Assembly (NCBI RefSeq): GCF_008728515.1
Contig: NC_044977.1
Location: 192,623,987 to 192,687,986 of the forward strand
Length of the DNA stretch: 64,000 bases
Direction of reading: 5' to 3'
From: Papio anubis
Taxonomy: Eukaryota > Chordata > Mammalia > Primates > Cercopithecidae
The notes beneath the pieces are model-generated. The model did not search any database. It was given only the letters and a program-made list of their open reading frames with translations, and was not told the origin of the DNA. Shown here in pieces: positions 1 through 11,498 of this stretch (positions are counted from its first letter, which is position 1; each line of letters begins with the position of its first letter). The position numbers and the translations under genes are program-made.

Positions 1-66
1 AGGTGATCTGCCCACCTCGGCCTCCCAAAGTGCTGGGCCTACAGGCATGAGCTACCCCGCCTGGCC
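1..66 (-). mobile_element. Alu, cut by the window start
   Basis: Last ~66 bp of an antisense Alu ending in GCCTGGCC. Confidence 0.9.
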
Positions 67-340
67 TATCAAAGGTTTTCAATATTGTTATTTCAGAGAA
101 CCAGCTTTTGATTTTAAGAGTCCTCTCTTCTGTATTTTGTATTCTATTTTATCAGTTTCTGCTCTTTATTGTATTTTCTTCATATTTTTCCTGTCACATT
201 TCCCTGTTTGCTGAGTTGTTGTTCCTTCATTAACTTCTTGATTAAATGCTGCGCTACTTATTTTCCAGTCTTCTTCTCTAATATAACCAGTTAAGGTTAT
301 ATATTTTCCTTTAGCTTCTGTTAAAACTCCACAAGTTTTG

Positions 341-673
341 GGCCAGGTTCTGTGGCTCACCCCTGCTGTAATCCCAGCACTTTGGGAGGCCGAGACAGGT
401 GGATCACTTGATGTCAGGAGTTCGAGACCAGCCTGGCCAACATGGTGAAACCCCTTCTCTACTAAAAATACAAAAATTAGCCGGGCATGGTGGTGTGCTC
501 CTGTAATCCCAGCTACTTGGGAGGCTGAGGCAGGAGAATCGCTTGAACCCAGGAGGCAGAGGCTGCAGTGAGCCAAGATAATACCACTGCACTCCAGCCT
601 GGGTGACAGAGAGAGACTCTGTCTCAAAAAACAAAACAGGATGAAACAAAAAAGACCCAAACAAACCAGAAAG
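341..673 (+). mobile_element. Alu, full length (AluS-like)
   Basis: Direct repeat CTCCACAAGTTTTG at 327-340 and 674-687. The tail is interrupted poly(A). Confidence 0.95.
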
Positions 674-1077
674 CTCCACAAGTTTTGAAATGTATTTCCA
701 TGACCGTTCCATTTTAAATCTGTGCCCATAAATTTCCTCTTTTCCATCCTGCTCTCTGCCCACGGGGCTGCCTGTGGGAACTACCAGGGGCTGCTCGCTG
801 TGCCTTCTGTCTTCCATTTGGGTTCAGCCATTGAGGATTCCCGGCAGGAGACAGAAGAGGAGATCGCGGTCAGGGTATTTATTTCCCTGGGCTCTTCTCT
901 GAGATTGCCTCAAGCTGCTCATGTCCCTTGACAGAAGGTCATTGCTTCTTGCTCTACAAAAAAATCTCATTTGGGATTTCACTAACTTCTGTCTGTTCTC
1001 ATCTCTTTGGACGTATGGGTTGTGACAGTTCTACTGTTACTAGATCCTCCACTGTTTCTTGTGATTTCCACATATCT

Positions 1078-1346
1078 TACCCAGGCTGGAGTGCAGTGGT
1101 GCCATCACGGCTCACTGCAGCCTCGACCACCTGGGCCCAAGTGATCCTCCCACTTCAGCCTCCAGAGTAGGTGGGACTACACGCTTGCACCACCATGCCT
1201 GGATAATTAAAATTTGTTTTTCTTTTTTCAGAGATAGGGTCTCCCTATGTTGCCTAGGCTGGTCTCGAGCTCCTGGGCTCAAGTGATCCTCCTGCCTTGG
1301 CCTCCCAAAGTGCTGGGATTACAGGCATGAGCCACCGCACCCATCC
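1078..1346 (-). mobile_element. Alu, truncated (AluJ-like)
   Basis: Lacks the reversed tail and first left-arm bases. Old J-type changes such as GCCATCACGGCTCACTGCAG. Confidence 0.85.
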
Positions 1347-1355
1347 TTCATATTC

Positions 1356-1658
1356 ATATTCTCTTTTTCTTTTTTTGAGATGGAGTCTCACTCTGTTGCC
1401 CAGGCTGGAGTGCAGTAGTGCAATCCTGGCTCACCGCAACCTTCACCTCCTGGGCTCAAGCGATTCTCCCGCTTCAGCCACACGAGTAGCTGGGATTACA
1501 GGCGCGCACCATCATGCCCAGCTAATTTTGTATTTTTAGTAGAGACGGTGTTTCACCATGTTGGTCAGGCCAGTTTGGAGCTCCTGACCTCAGGTGATCC
1601 CCAGCTTCGGCCTCCCAAAATGCTGGGATTACAGGTGTGAGCCACTGCACCCGGTCAG
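1356..1658 (-). mobile_element. Alu, full length (AluS-like)
   Basis: Direct repeat TCCTTCATATTC at 1344-1355 and 1659-1670. Confidence 0.95.
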
Positions 1659-1694
1659 TCCTTCATATTCTTTAATAATCCAAAAAAGCTTTTC

Positions 1695-1725
<31 letters not shown>

Positions 1726-2008
1726 GAGACGGAGTCTCACTCTGTCGCCCAGGCTGGAGTGCAGTGGCACGATCTCGGCTCACTGCAAGCTCCGCCTCCC
1801 GGGTTCCCGCCGTTCTCCTGCCTCAGCCTCCCGAGTGGCTGGGACTACAGGTGCCGCCACTGCGCCCGGCTAATTTTTTTTTGTATTTTTTAGTAGAAAT
1901 GAGGTTTCACCGTGTTAGCCAGGATGGTTTCGATCTCCTGACCTCGTGATCCACCCACCTCGGCCTCCCAAAGTGCTGGGATTACAGGCTTGAGCCACCG
2001 CGCCCGGC
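1695..2008 (-). mobile_element. AluY, full length
   Basis: Direct repeat CCAAAAAAGCTTTTC at 1680-1694 and 2009-2023; 'GCAAGCTCCGCCTCCCGGG' marks AluY. Confidence 0.95.
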
Positions 2009-2631
2009 CCAAAAAAGCTTTTCAAGGTTGTATTATTCATCAATTCGTTATTTATTTTTCCCCATTCCCTGGTTATCCATGGAAACTGTCTCATTTTCTT
2101 CCCTTCCTTCCCTCCCACCTCCCACCGTGGAATCTTTTTGGCCCCCTGTCTCATTTTCTTTTATCTTATTTTTTAATTTCTAAAAAAATGCCTTCTGGAG
2201 TTGTGGATGCCACAGCCTTTATCACCTTTTCTTGCACTGTTAATCTAAATCATATCATTAAATCTGAATTATAAGACTCTGGAAATAAACCTGGTAAACC
2301 TGCAGAGCTCATTGCTAGCTTCTCCATCTGATGGAGGTACAGTAATCACTGTGTTAGTTTTTGTAGTTAATGGTGTTATACCATTTTATGTGGAGCTTGA
2401 TTTTGCATGGCTGGCTAGTGACTCAGCCTTTAGGATGAAGGGTTAGGGAGACAGAGGTAACACTTTCTTGATTTGACTTTCTTCCCTTGCGTGTTTTTGC
2501 ACCTCTGCATCAAATGTGAAGGAATCAGCTTCTGAAATTCATGACTGGTCCAGGTCCTTCCTCGGCCCATCTAGAGAACGGCAGCAACCTGGAAGGCAGT
2601 GCCAGGACCAATCTGTCATTGAACTTAAAAT

Positions 2632-2905
2632 ACTTTTTTTTTTTGAGATGGAGTCTTGCTCTGTCACCCAGGCTGGAGTGCAGTGGCATGATCTAGGCTC
2701 ACTGCAACCTCCACTTCCTGGGTTCAAGTGATTCTCCTGCCTCAGCCTCCCAAGTAGCTGGGATTACAGGTGCCTGTGCCACCACAGCGGCTAATTTTTG
2801 TAATTTCAGTAGAGATGGGGTTTCGCCATGTTGGCCAGGCTGGTCTCGAACTCCTGACTTCAGGTGATCCGCCCGCCTCGGCTTCCCAAAGTGCTGGGAT
2901 TACTG
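2632..2905 (-). mobile_element. Alu, 5'-truncated
   Basis: Antisense; stops at GGGATTACTGG without the usual GGCC end. Confidence 0.9.
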
Positions 2906-2953
2906 GAGTCTGCTTTCTTTTACAGTAATCATATCTTCCTGAAACTATAGCCC

Positions 2954-3252
2954 GGCCGGGCGCGATGGTTCAGGCCTGTAATCCCAACACTTTGGGAGGC
3001 TGAGGCAGGCGGATCACTTGAGGTCAGCAGTTTGAGACTAGCCTGGTCAACATCGTCTCTACTAAAAATAGAAAAATTAGTCTGGCGTGGTGGTTCGTAC
3101 CTGTAATCCTAGTTACTTGGGAGGCTGAGGCAGGAGAATCGCTTGAACTCGGGAGACGGAGGTTGCAGTGAGCTGAGATTGCACCACTGCACTCCAGCCT
3201 GGGCAACAGAGCGAGACTCCCTGTCAAACAAAACAAAACAAAACAAAACAAA
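2954..3252 (+). mobile_element. Alu, left arm shortened
   Basis: Starts GGCCGGGCGCGATGG; tail (AAAAC)n. AAACTATA repeats on both sides. Confidence 0.93.
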
Positions 3253-3440
3253 AAACTATACCCCTTGATTTGACATGGCTATTTAAATTCTCCCCAATAC
3301 CATATTTACTCTTAAGATGTGTCAATTCTTCAGATAGCTCATCCCATCTTTTATTGGGCCATTTTCCTCTGAAGATGCAAAATATGTGGGTGGAGGCTGG
3401 AAGGTGGGAGGCTAAAACAAACAGAATCGCACGGAATCTC

Positions 3441-3737
3441 CTTTTTTTTTTTTTTGAGACAGAGTCTTGCTCAGTCGCCCAGGCTGGAGTGCAGTGGTGC
3501 AATCTCGGCTCACTGCAAGCTCCACCTCCCGGGTTGACGCCATTCTCCTGCCTCAGCCTCCCCAGCAGCTGGGACTACAGGTGCCCACCACCACGCCCGG
3601 CTAATTTTTTTGTATTTTTAGTAGAGACGGGGTTTCACCGTGTTAGCCAGGATGGTCTCGATCTCCTGACCTCATGATCCGCCCGTCTCGGCCTCCCAAA
3701 GTGCTGGGATTACAGGCGTGAGCCACGGCACCGGGCC
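3441..3737 (-). mobile_element. AluY, full length
   Basis: Direct repeat GCACGGAATCTC at 3429-3440 and 3738-3749. Confidence 0.95.
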
Positions 3738-3843
3738 GCACGGAATCTCTTTTAACTTTATGGGCAAGGTGGGGAATCATTAGATTTGAGCGCACCCCAC
3801 TCATGTAACTGTTTTACAAAATAAAATTATTCAAGTAACACAC

Positions 3844-3880
<37 letters not shown>
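3844..3880. repeat. (TA)n microsatellite
   Basis: About 17 uninterrupted TA units directly before an antisense Alu fragment's T-run. Confidence 0.95.
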
Positions 3881-3887
<7 letters not shown>

Positions 3888-4007
3888 TTTTTGAGATGGA
3901 TTCTTGATATATTTCCCAGTCTGGTCTCGAACTCCTTGCCTCAAGCGATTCTCCCACCTCAGCCTTCCAAAGTGCTGGGATTACAGTCATGAGCCACCGC
4001 GCCCGGC
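3881..4007 (-). mobile_element. Alu with a large internal deletion
   Basis: T-run and GAGATGGATTCTTG pass directly into the right half; ~128 bp. Confidence 0.85.
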
Positions 4008-4582
4008 CAGTAATGTTTGTTTAAAAATAAAAAGATAAATAAGAAACTGGAAGTAAAGTCTGCTTTGACCATCGTGCCGATCGTTCTCCTCTCTGAAGGT
4101 AACCATTACCAGCGTTTTGAGCACACTTTTCCAGTCTCCTTTCTACATGTCTTCTCAACTCCATTGCATATACAGAGTTTCTTTTTATACACATGACACC
4201 TCTTGCGGTCTCACTAAGACGCTAACGGGAGACGTGATGGCCAATTTATTTAAGGAAAGCAGACTAAATAATCGCTGATGAAAACTCACTGGGTGTCAAC
4301 CCTGCGCTAGGTGCTTTCTTTGGCATGAAGGGCTCTGGAATTTCACTCGCCACAGTCGATGAGCTGAGCCATTAGTCTAGAGGCTGGGGGGCGGGGACGG
4401 GGAGAGTCGCTTCAAAGCGAGGAGGCAGGGTTTGTATTTTGATGGGACCTAACAGAGCGCGGAGCAACTGCGAAGCAGAAAAAATACCGTTACCGGAGTT
4501 GGCCCTGTCAACAAAGCTCGCGAAGCTGAAATGCGAAATATCTGCCAAGACCGAAGCTTCCTTCGGAATGTAGGAATCGACA

Positions 4583-4870
4583 CTGCGCCTGCGAGACTAG
4601 CCTTGGAGCCCGGAGAGGAAAGCACCAGCAGTGGTAAAAACGATGCACCGGTCAGGCAGCAACCGAGCAGCCAACCGGAGAGCGGGGAGCGCTCCGGCCC
4701 GGTGGGCAAGTGCGCCTGCGCAGACCGCTGGAGGGGGCCGGGAGGGGCGGGGCTTGGGGGCGGGGCTTGAGGGGCGGTCAATGCGCCTGCGCACCCCGCG
4801 CGGCGAGGTGGGGGAGGGCGGTCCGTGTGTGTCTGTGTTGTTGTTCGGCGGCGGCGGCGGCGGCGGTAAG
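4583..4870 (+). promoter_or_regulatory. UBXN7: UBXN7 core promoter and 5'UTR
   Basis: Three GC boxes lie in a row: GGGGCGGGGC at 4744-4753, GGGGGCGGGGC at 4756-4766 and GGGGCGG at 4771-4777. Two copies of TGCGCCTGCGCA, an NRF1-type palindrome, lie at 4711-4722 and 4782-4793, and a degenerate one at 4584. No TATA box is evident. A pure (CGG)7 run at 4846-4866 sits in the 5'UTR. The sequence around the ATG, AAGATGGCTGCC, resembles a YY1 site or TISU element (near match, not exact). The transcription start cannot be fixed from sequence; about 4790-4840 is a guess. A divergent antisense transcript is plausible for such a promoter but is not shown. Confidence 0.75.
4846..4866 (+). repeat. UBXN7: (CGG)7 trinucleotide run in the 5'UTR
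   Basis: Seven pure CGG units, ending four bases before the UBXN7 ATG (TAAG between). Confidence 0.95.
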
Positions 4871-4943
4871 ATGGCTGCCCACGGGGGCTCCGCGGCGTCC
4901 TCGGCGCTGAAGGGGTTAATTCAACAGTTCACCGCCATCACCG
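4871..4943 (+). CDS. UBXN7: UBXN7 coding exon 1 (residues 1-24 plus one base)
   Basis: First coding exon of UBX domain protein 7, an adaptor that links the AAA ATPase VCP/p97 to ubiquitylated substrates and to neddylated cullin-RING ligases. It acts in nuclear and cytosolic protein turnover, including HIF1A and replisome (CMG helicase) removal. The exon encodes MAAHGGSAASSALKGLIQQF and then TAIT, the known N-terminus and start of the UBA domain. The ATG has A at -3 and G at +4, a good Kozak context. The donor is G|GTAAGAG at 4944, leaving phase 1. Residue 22 is Ala here; as I recall, the human protein has Thr. The frame is open upstream to an in-frame ATG at 4643, but family length argues for 4871 as the start. 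Confidence 0.96.
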
Positions 4944-6579
4944 GTAAGAGACGCGGTTACCGGAAGGTGGAGGGGGGGGCCCGGAGCGGGCGGCGGGTCT
5001 GCCCCGGGCTTCCCCTCACCTTCAGGCATTCCTCCTTCGGGCTTTACCCACAGCTCCCGTCCTCCCTCCTGAGGAAGAGGCGACGACGGCGTCGGGGTCT
5101 CCGGGTTCAGGCGGGAGACAGCCCCCGCGCTCCCGAGACCCTCGTTCTCTGTCTCCTAGTAGTGTGGAGGGAGATCCCCCAGCCCCCCGCCAGCCCAGAC
5201 CTGGGAATGGGCCGAGTCCGCCGCCCCCGCCGGCCCGGGGACCCGGGGGCGGGAGGAGTGGGGGGCCGCACCCGGGCCACCGCCCTCCTCCTCCTCCTTC
5301 ATCATCTCCCTTCTCGGTGCAGCCCTGCGGGGCGGTGCGTCTCCTCACCTCCGTTTTCCTTTCTTCCCCGGCCAGGTCATCCTGCCCCGGTCCCCGGCCT
5401 GCCCTTCCCCTTTCCGGGCCCCTCGGAGCCATCGCCGTGGCCCTGGCGGGTTCGGGCCCTCCCGCCTTCACGGCGAGGCCGGTGGGTTCGGCCGTGCCCG
5501 TCCACTTCCCGGGGGATAGGCCGCCAGAAGCGGGGGTGCCGAGGAGGACCCGGGGACTGCGGCTTAGAGGGAAGAATGAGGGGGACCCCGAAGCTGAATC
5601 GGGGAGGCCTGGAGGAATCCTGGGTGGCGTTTCCCACCTCCCCATAATAAAATCATAAAGACGGAGACGATGGCGCCGGGGCCTCCTGCTGATAAGATAG
5701 GGATGGCGGCAGAAACTTCTTTGAGAGAAAATCTGTTTCTGGGTGTCAGTATCCCCGAAACCCTAGGCCTAGGTTGTTCTCTCCCTTTGGACCCCTGCGA
5801 AGGGCACACGCAGATCCTCTTACCGCCTGGAGGAAAGGCCCTAAAGCCATTCTCTGAATTCTGTCTTGTTTCTCTCTGATGGTGCTGAACTTTTCTTGCA
5901 TGAGTTATTAGAGGGCGGAGCAAATGATGAAGTGCTCTGTGGAGGGATTTGAGGGAAGAGTACTCCAGTGTGCCTGAGTGTAATTTTGCCGTTCTAGTTT
6001 GTCATTTTGGAAGGAGGTCAGAATGTTAGTTCCCTTTCTCAACGGATCTGTACTTTATCTCGGCATGTGTTAGATGCGGAGAATGTTTCCATGTTAATGT
6101 TCCTAGAGTTTAACGTGCAATATCTGGTTAAGTAAAATTTTATATTGTTTTAACTACTACAGGTTGTATACTAGTTAAAGTTTTATATTAAAGCTAGCTT
6201 TATTTTTTTTGCTTTGCAGTGATAATGAGATATTTGACGCATTGTTATCTAGCTTGTGGGCGTGGAACATCAGGTCAAAGTTAGTAAAGTAAAATTTGTA
6301 ATGAAATTGGGGTGGAGGAGTTACATGATAACTTCTCTTAATATTTTTAAACTTTGTGATTGGATTATTGAAGATATAAAGGATTGAATTATTAAATATA
6401 TAAAGGATTTCGTAATGTCTAACAAATCATTGCTGTGGAGAAGATTATTGTGTATATAAGTTAGTGTTGATGCGTTATGCTTATATAGAAAAATTTTCGC
6501 AGTGAATCTGATAGAGAAGTGAATATCACTATTAATCCTTTCTTTAGATTTCCTAGAGATAGTTTATGATGCCACTTGG

Positions 6580-6885
6580 GCCTGGCGCGGTGTCTCACAC
6601 CTGTAATCCCAGCAGTTTGGGAGACGGAGGCTGGAGATTCACATGAGGCAAGGAGTTGGAAACCATCCTGGGCAAAACATAGTGAGGCCCCATCTATACA
6701 GAAAAAAAAAAGTGAGCTGGATGTAGTGGCACCGACATGTAGTCCCAGCTACTGGGGAGGCTGAGGTGAGAGGATTGCTTGAGCCTAGGAGTTCAAGGCT
6801 GCAGTGAGTTGATCATGCCACTGCACTCCATCCCTGGCAGGAGAGCAAGACCATTTCTCAAAAAACAAAAAGAAGGAAAAAAAGC
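6580..6885 (+). mobile_element. Alu, diverged (AluJ-like)
   Basis: First repeat inside intron 1, ~1.6 kb past exon 1; mixed A/G tail. Confidence 0.9.
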
Positions 6886-6889
6886 CACA

Positions 6890-7188
6890 TTATTATTATT
6901 ATTTTGAGACAGAGTCTCGCTCTGTTGCCCAGGCTGGAGTGCAGTGGCACGGTCTCGGCTCACTGCAACCTCCACCTCCCAGGTCCAAGCGATTCTCCTG
7001 TCTCAGCCTCCCTAGTAGCTGGGACTACAGGCGCTTGCCACGAGGCCCGGCTAATTTTTGTATTTTTAGTAAAGACGGGGTTTCATCATGTTGGCCTGGC
7101 TGGTCTTAAACTCCTGTCCTCAAATGATCCACTCACCTCAGCCTCCCAAAGTGCTGGGATTACAGGCGTGAGCCACCGTGCCTGGCCC
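6890..7188 (-). mobile_element. Alu, full length
   Basis: Inserted next to the tail of the preceding sense Alu; AAAGCCA repeats at 6881 and 7191. The two form a close inverted pair. Confidence 0.93.
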
Positions 7189-7937
7189 TAAAAGCCATTT
7201 AATTAATTTTCAGTTTCTTATGCTAATTACTACTCTTCCCAAACTCTGACTGGTTTAACGCCACTTTACTACTTCTGTTGCAACATTTTTATTAGGTGCA
7301 CAAAAAAACCAAAGTGTGATGAGGTGAATTGACTCACTTAATTGCTTTAATTCTGTTTCTGTTAGTCTACACAGCTTGATTTCTGGATCAAGTTGGAGGC
7401 CTCAGTCAGTGGACAATGATACTGAAAATCTACAGAGGAAGATGCCTCAGAGCGTTCTTGAAATACTGTGAATTTCTATTGATAATTTTTGGGATTCTTC
7501 TTACAAGTTAGTGATTAACCATTAGAAACATATGATTGGTTTCTTTTTGCCTTTTTTACATGCCTTAAAAAGAATTTTTTTGGAGTTCTCTCCACATATG
7601 TTTAAATCGTAGTGTTTATGATTAAAAGGTATTTTACATTTATTAATTGCTGGATGAATTATAGTGACCTTAATCGCTTATGCTCTGATTTCACAGAGGT
7701 TTTACTTGGAAGCTCAACATTCTTGTAAAAACAAATGCATCATCAAAAATGTGAGTCCTTATTCCTTAGGCAGGAGGGAAAAAAAGAAAAAGAAAAAAAT
7801 TAAAATAAATGTGAGTCTTATCTTTTCTTTGGCATTTAGAAATAGAACGGAAAATTGAAAGATTTTGGAAAAGTCTTATTTCTTACTGAATAGAACAGAT
7901 CTCTCTCTGATTCAGTGAGTATGACATAATGACTGAT

Positions 7938-8083
7938 TTTTTATTTTTATTTTTATTTTTTTTTGAGAGATGGAGGTCTCCTCTCTTTGTTGCCCAGGCT
8001 GTTTTCCAACTTCTGGGCTCAGCCATCCTCTTGCCTCAGCCCTCCCAGTAACTGGGGCTACAGGTGCACATCAGTGTGCCTGG
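7938..8083 (-). mobile_element. Alu monomer-like fragment
   Basis: Antisense; TTTTA-type tail, ~145 bp. Confidence 0.75.
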
Positions 8084-8137
8084 TTCAGTAATGGCTGATT
8101 AAAAAAAGAGATTATTAAAAAGACAATATCATAATAA

Positions 8138-8412
8138 CTTTTTTTGTTGTTGTTGTTGTTTTGAGATGAATTGGGTCTTACACTGCCACGCAGACTGAAG
8201 TGCAGTGGTCTGATCATGGCTCACTGCAGTCTCCTCCTCTTGGGTTCAGGCGATCCTCCCCCCTCAGCCTCCAGGGTAACTTTCTATATTTTTTGTGGAG
8301 ACGGGTCTCACTTTGTTGTGCAGACTGGTCTTGAACTCCTAGGCTCAAGCAGTCCACCCACCTTGGCCTCCAAAAGTGCTGGGATTACAGGCGTGGGCCA
8401 CTGCACCTGGCT
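8138..8412 (-). mobile_element. AluJ-like
   Basis: (GTT)n reversed tail, diverged, with a ~25-bp internal deletion near 8275. Confidence 0.85.
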
Positions 8413-8565
8413 GAAATAATTTTGATAAAAGGGAAAATAACTAATCCTCCTTCTCACAACAGCAATATTTGTTTTACATATTCCACTTCTTGTTTATGTA
8501 CTTATTTTTACATTGTAGATCATAGTATATACAATTTCTGAGATTTCTTCTTCTTTTCTTTCTTT

Positions 8566-8738
8566 CTTTTTTTTTTTTTTTTTAAAGATGGTCTTGTTCT
8601 GTCACCCAGGCTGGAGTACTGGAGTACAGTGGCACAGTCATAGCTTGCTGCATCCTTTACTGTCTGGGCTCAGGTGATCTCCTGCCTCAGCCTTCAGAGC
8701 AAGTTAGGACTACAAGCGTGTGCTGCCATGCCCAACTA
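8566..8738 (-). mobile_element. Alu fragment
   Basis: Ends at GCCATGCCCAACTAAAAG, so the rest is missing; contains GGAGTACTGGAGTACAGTGG, a small internal duplication. Confidence 0.8.
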
Positions 8739-8904
8739 AAAGACACAGTTCTGGAATTCTCACTAACATTATGCCATAAACAGTTTTTGCATGGTCAGAC
8801 TGATAAGCAGGTGGCCAAGAGAAGTTACGACCTTTGTAGTAACCATACTGAGAAGCTATATACAGCATGGTTTGCCATTTATGCTTGCTTTTTGGGCCCC
8901 CCCC

Positions 8905-8975
8905 CCACAGAATTTCACTAAGTCACCCAGTCTGGAGCGCAGTGGTGTGATTTCAGCTCACTGCTGCCTAAGAAA
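8905..8975 (-). mobile_element. Alu fragment (~70 bp)
   Basis: Recognisable only by AGTCACCCAGTCTGGAGCGC and CAGCTCACTGC, after a C-run. Confidence 0.65.
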
Positions 8976-9160
8976 ACCAGTCTTGTTACTTTTATAGTCA
9001 TTCCACATTTTACAATACTACTGTTTGATCTCTGATTTATCATACATGGCTTTGAATTACTGTTGAACACTTTCAGAAGTCATATCAATTCTCAAAACAT
9101 GAAGGAAAAATATGCGGCTGGATCTATTCTGAAATAGCAATTTTTAAAGAATGTTTTGAA

Positions 9161-9487
9161 GCCAGGTGTGGTGGCTCACACCTGTAATGCCAAGCACTTT
9201 GGGAGGCCAATGCGGGTGGATCACTGGAGTTCAGGAGCTTGAGACCAGCCTGGCCAACATGGTGAAACCCTGTATCTGCTAAAAATATAAAAATTAGCTG
9301 GGCATGGTGGTGCGCGCCTGTAATCCCAGCTACTCAGGAGGCTGAGGCAGGAGAATCTCGTGAACCCAGGAGACAGAGGTTGCAGTGAGCCGAGATCGGG
9401 CCACTGCACTCCAGCCTGGGCGACAGAGCGAGACTCTGTCTCAAAAAAATAAAATAAAATAAAATAAATAAAATAAAATAAAATAAA
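9161..9487 (+). mobile_element. Alu, full length
   Basis: Long (AAAAT)n tail at 9450-9487. Confidence 0.93.
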
Positions 9488-9882
9488 ATGTATTTTGAGC
9501 CATGGCAGTATTCCATTAGCACCAACTTTGGGCTGACATCTACCACACATATAACTAGTGCACATGTGTAATCAGAGTAATTCATGGAGTGAAGGTGAGG
9601 GATACATAGACACTATAGAACAGGTGCAAAATAAACTAGAAGGTAAGGACAAATGTGAGGGCATAGAAAGTAGAGGCTAAGAAGAGTACAAGAGGTTACT
9701 GGTACAGAAATTCATAGAGCTTTGTGCATAGTGGCAATCACATACTTCAGAAAATTATAGAACCTCAGTTATAGAAGAGGCCTTAATCTTTCAAATTGTT
9801 GAGTGAGTACATGTTTATTATAAAAATTAGGAACTGTCATGTTTGTAGTATTTAGCTTGATGGCCAATTTCCATTCATATTC

Positions 9883-10179
9883 CTTTTTTTGTTTTTTGAG
9901 ACGGAGTCTCACTCTGTGGCCCATGCTGGAGTGCAAAGGCATGATCTTAGCTCACTGCAGCCTCTGCCTCCTGGGTTCAAGCAATTCTCCTGTCTCAGCC
10001 TCCTGAGTAGCTGGGATTACAAGCATGCGCCACCGTGCTGGGCTCATTTTGTATTTTTAGTAGAGACTGGGTTTCTCCATTTTGGTCAGGTTGGTCTTGA
10101 ACTCCTGAACTCAGGTGATCCTCCCGCCTTGGCCTCCCAAAGTGCTGGGATTATAGGTGTGAACCACTGTGCCCAGCCT
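9883..10179 (-). mobile_element. Alu, full length
   Basis: Direct repeat CATTCATATTC at 9872-9882 and 10180-10190. Confidence 0.95.
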
Positions 10180-10237
10180 CATTCATATTCTTTTGTATGG
10201 AACATTTCCTTTCTCTTGGGTTAATATTAAAATGTGA

Positions 10238-10537
10238 GGCCGGGCGCGGTGGCTCAAGCCTGTAATCTCAGCACTTTGGGAGGCCGAGACGGGTGGATCA
10301 CGAGGTCAGGAGATCAAGACCATCCTGGCTAACACGGTGAAACCCCGTCTCTACTAAAAAATACAAAAAACTAGCCGGGCGGCGTGGTGGGCGCCTGTAG
10401 TCCCAGCTACTCGGGAGGCTGAGGCAGGAGAATGGCGTAAACCCAGGAGGCGGAGCTTGCAGTGAGCTGAGATCCGGCCACTGCACTCCAGCCTGGGCGG
10501 CAGAGCGAGACTCTGTCTCAAAATAAATAAATAAATA
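10238..10537 (+). mobile_element. AluY of Old World monkey type
   Basis: GCTCAAGCCTG, GAGACGGGTGGATCACGAGG, AAACTAGCCGGGC and GAGATCCGGCCACTGC. Direct repeat AATATTAAAATGTGA at 10223-10237 and 10538-10552, intact, so recent. Confidence 0.95.
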
Positions 10538-10653
10538 AATATTAAAATGTGATTAAGTTCTCTGTGTCTGGAAAGGTGGTCATAGATGTTAAGAGAAAAC
10601 TTCAGGAATTTTAACAATAGTTTCAATAGGTGATAATTAAGTTTCAGAATTTC

Positions 10654-10948
10654 TTTTTTTTTTTTTTTTGAGACCAAGTCTCACCCTGTCACCCAGGCTG
10701 GAGTACAGTGGTGCGATCTTGGCTCACTGCAATCTGTGCCTCCCCAGTTCAAGTGATTCTCCTGCCTCAGCCTCCGTAGTGGCTGGGACCACAGACATGA
10801 ATGCCCGGCTAAATTTTTTGTATTTTTAATGGAGATGGGGTTTCATCTTGTTGGCCAGGCTGGTCTCAAACTCTTGGCCTCAGGTGATCCACCGACCTCA
10901 GCCTCCCAAAGTGCTGGGATTACAGGTGTGAGCCACCACGCCTGGCTG
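10654..10948 (-). mobile_element. Alu, full length
   Basis: AAGTTTCAGAA precedes (10639) and follows (10949). Confidence 0.93.
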
Positions 10949-11498
10949 AAGTTTCAGAAATTTAAGGGAGGTAATTTTGAGTTGCGAATGGAATCTTATT
11001 ACTAAATTCATTATTTATTGATAGACTGCTATGTGCCAGGCGTGGTTCATATCTTAAGGCTACAATTGTGAGCAAGCCATGGTGTCTGTCCTCAGAAAGC
11101 TTAAAGGTTAACAGGAATAGAGACACATGAATAGGTATTAGAATCCAGTGAGAGAATGGTAAGGAGCTAATATGGGAGCACTAAAGAGGGAGGTCAAGAA
11201 AGGCTTCCCAGAAGAAATAATTTTTTATCTAAAATCTGGAAGATGTTTCTGGTAGGAGGAACGTGCAGAGACTTGGAAGAGAATTGGGCAGACATATATA
11301 CAGACAGAGATGAGAGAGGTGAGACAATAGGTTTAGGGAATTGATAATTCCAAATGAGTAAAGCACAGCTAGTGCAATAAATGGACTTCAGGAGATAAAT
11401 GAGAGATTGGATTGGGCCTTGTAAGCGATGTTAAAAAAAATCTTGGCTTTATTCTGAGAATAGTGGGGAATCAAGGGTTTTATTTAGAAGAGTGAGAC

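Larger units (their letters stand above)
688..4379. other. Region upstream of UBXN7
   Basis: Alus occupy most of it (listed separately). The repeat-free pieces 688-1075, 2025-2630, 3255-3430, 3750-3840 and 4010-4380 hold no open frame or RNA gene that I can support. In human the next gene upstream is RNF168, but none of it is recognisable here. Confidence 0.6.
4380..5600. promoter_or_regulatory. UBXN7: CpG island over UBXN7 exon 1
   Basis: Dense CpG and GC-rich sequence starts near 4380, after AT-rich Alu-dominated DNA, and continues through exon 1 into the first ~650 bp of intron 1. It contains no Alu, in contrast to the regions on both sides. This is the usual layout of a broad, TATA-less housekeeping promoter. 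The boundaries were judged by eye from base composition, not computed. Confidence 0.9.

Noticed and set aside
166..747. 193-codon frame and the many similar frames across the window
   Set aside because: Translations of Alu (recognisable by strings like VSQDGLDLLTS or HHHARLIF), not genes.
5022..5645. 207-codon minus-strand frame in the CpG island
   Set aside because: Low-complexity Pro/Gly/Arg translation of GC-rich DNA with no domain; antisense to a known intron.
4631..5647. 338-codon open frame across the CpG island
   Set aside because: It reads through the exon 1 donor into intron 1 and its composition is a by-product of high GC; only 4871-4943 matches UBXN7.
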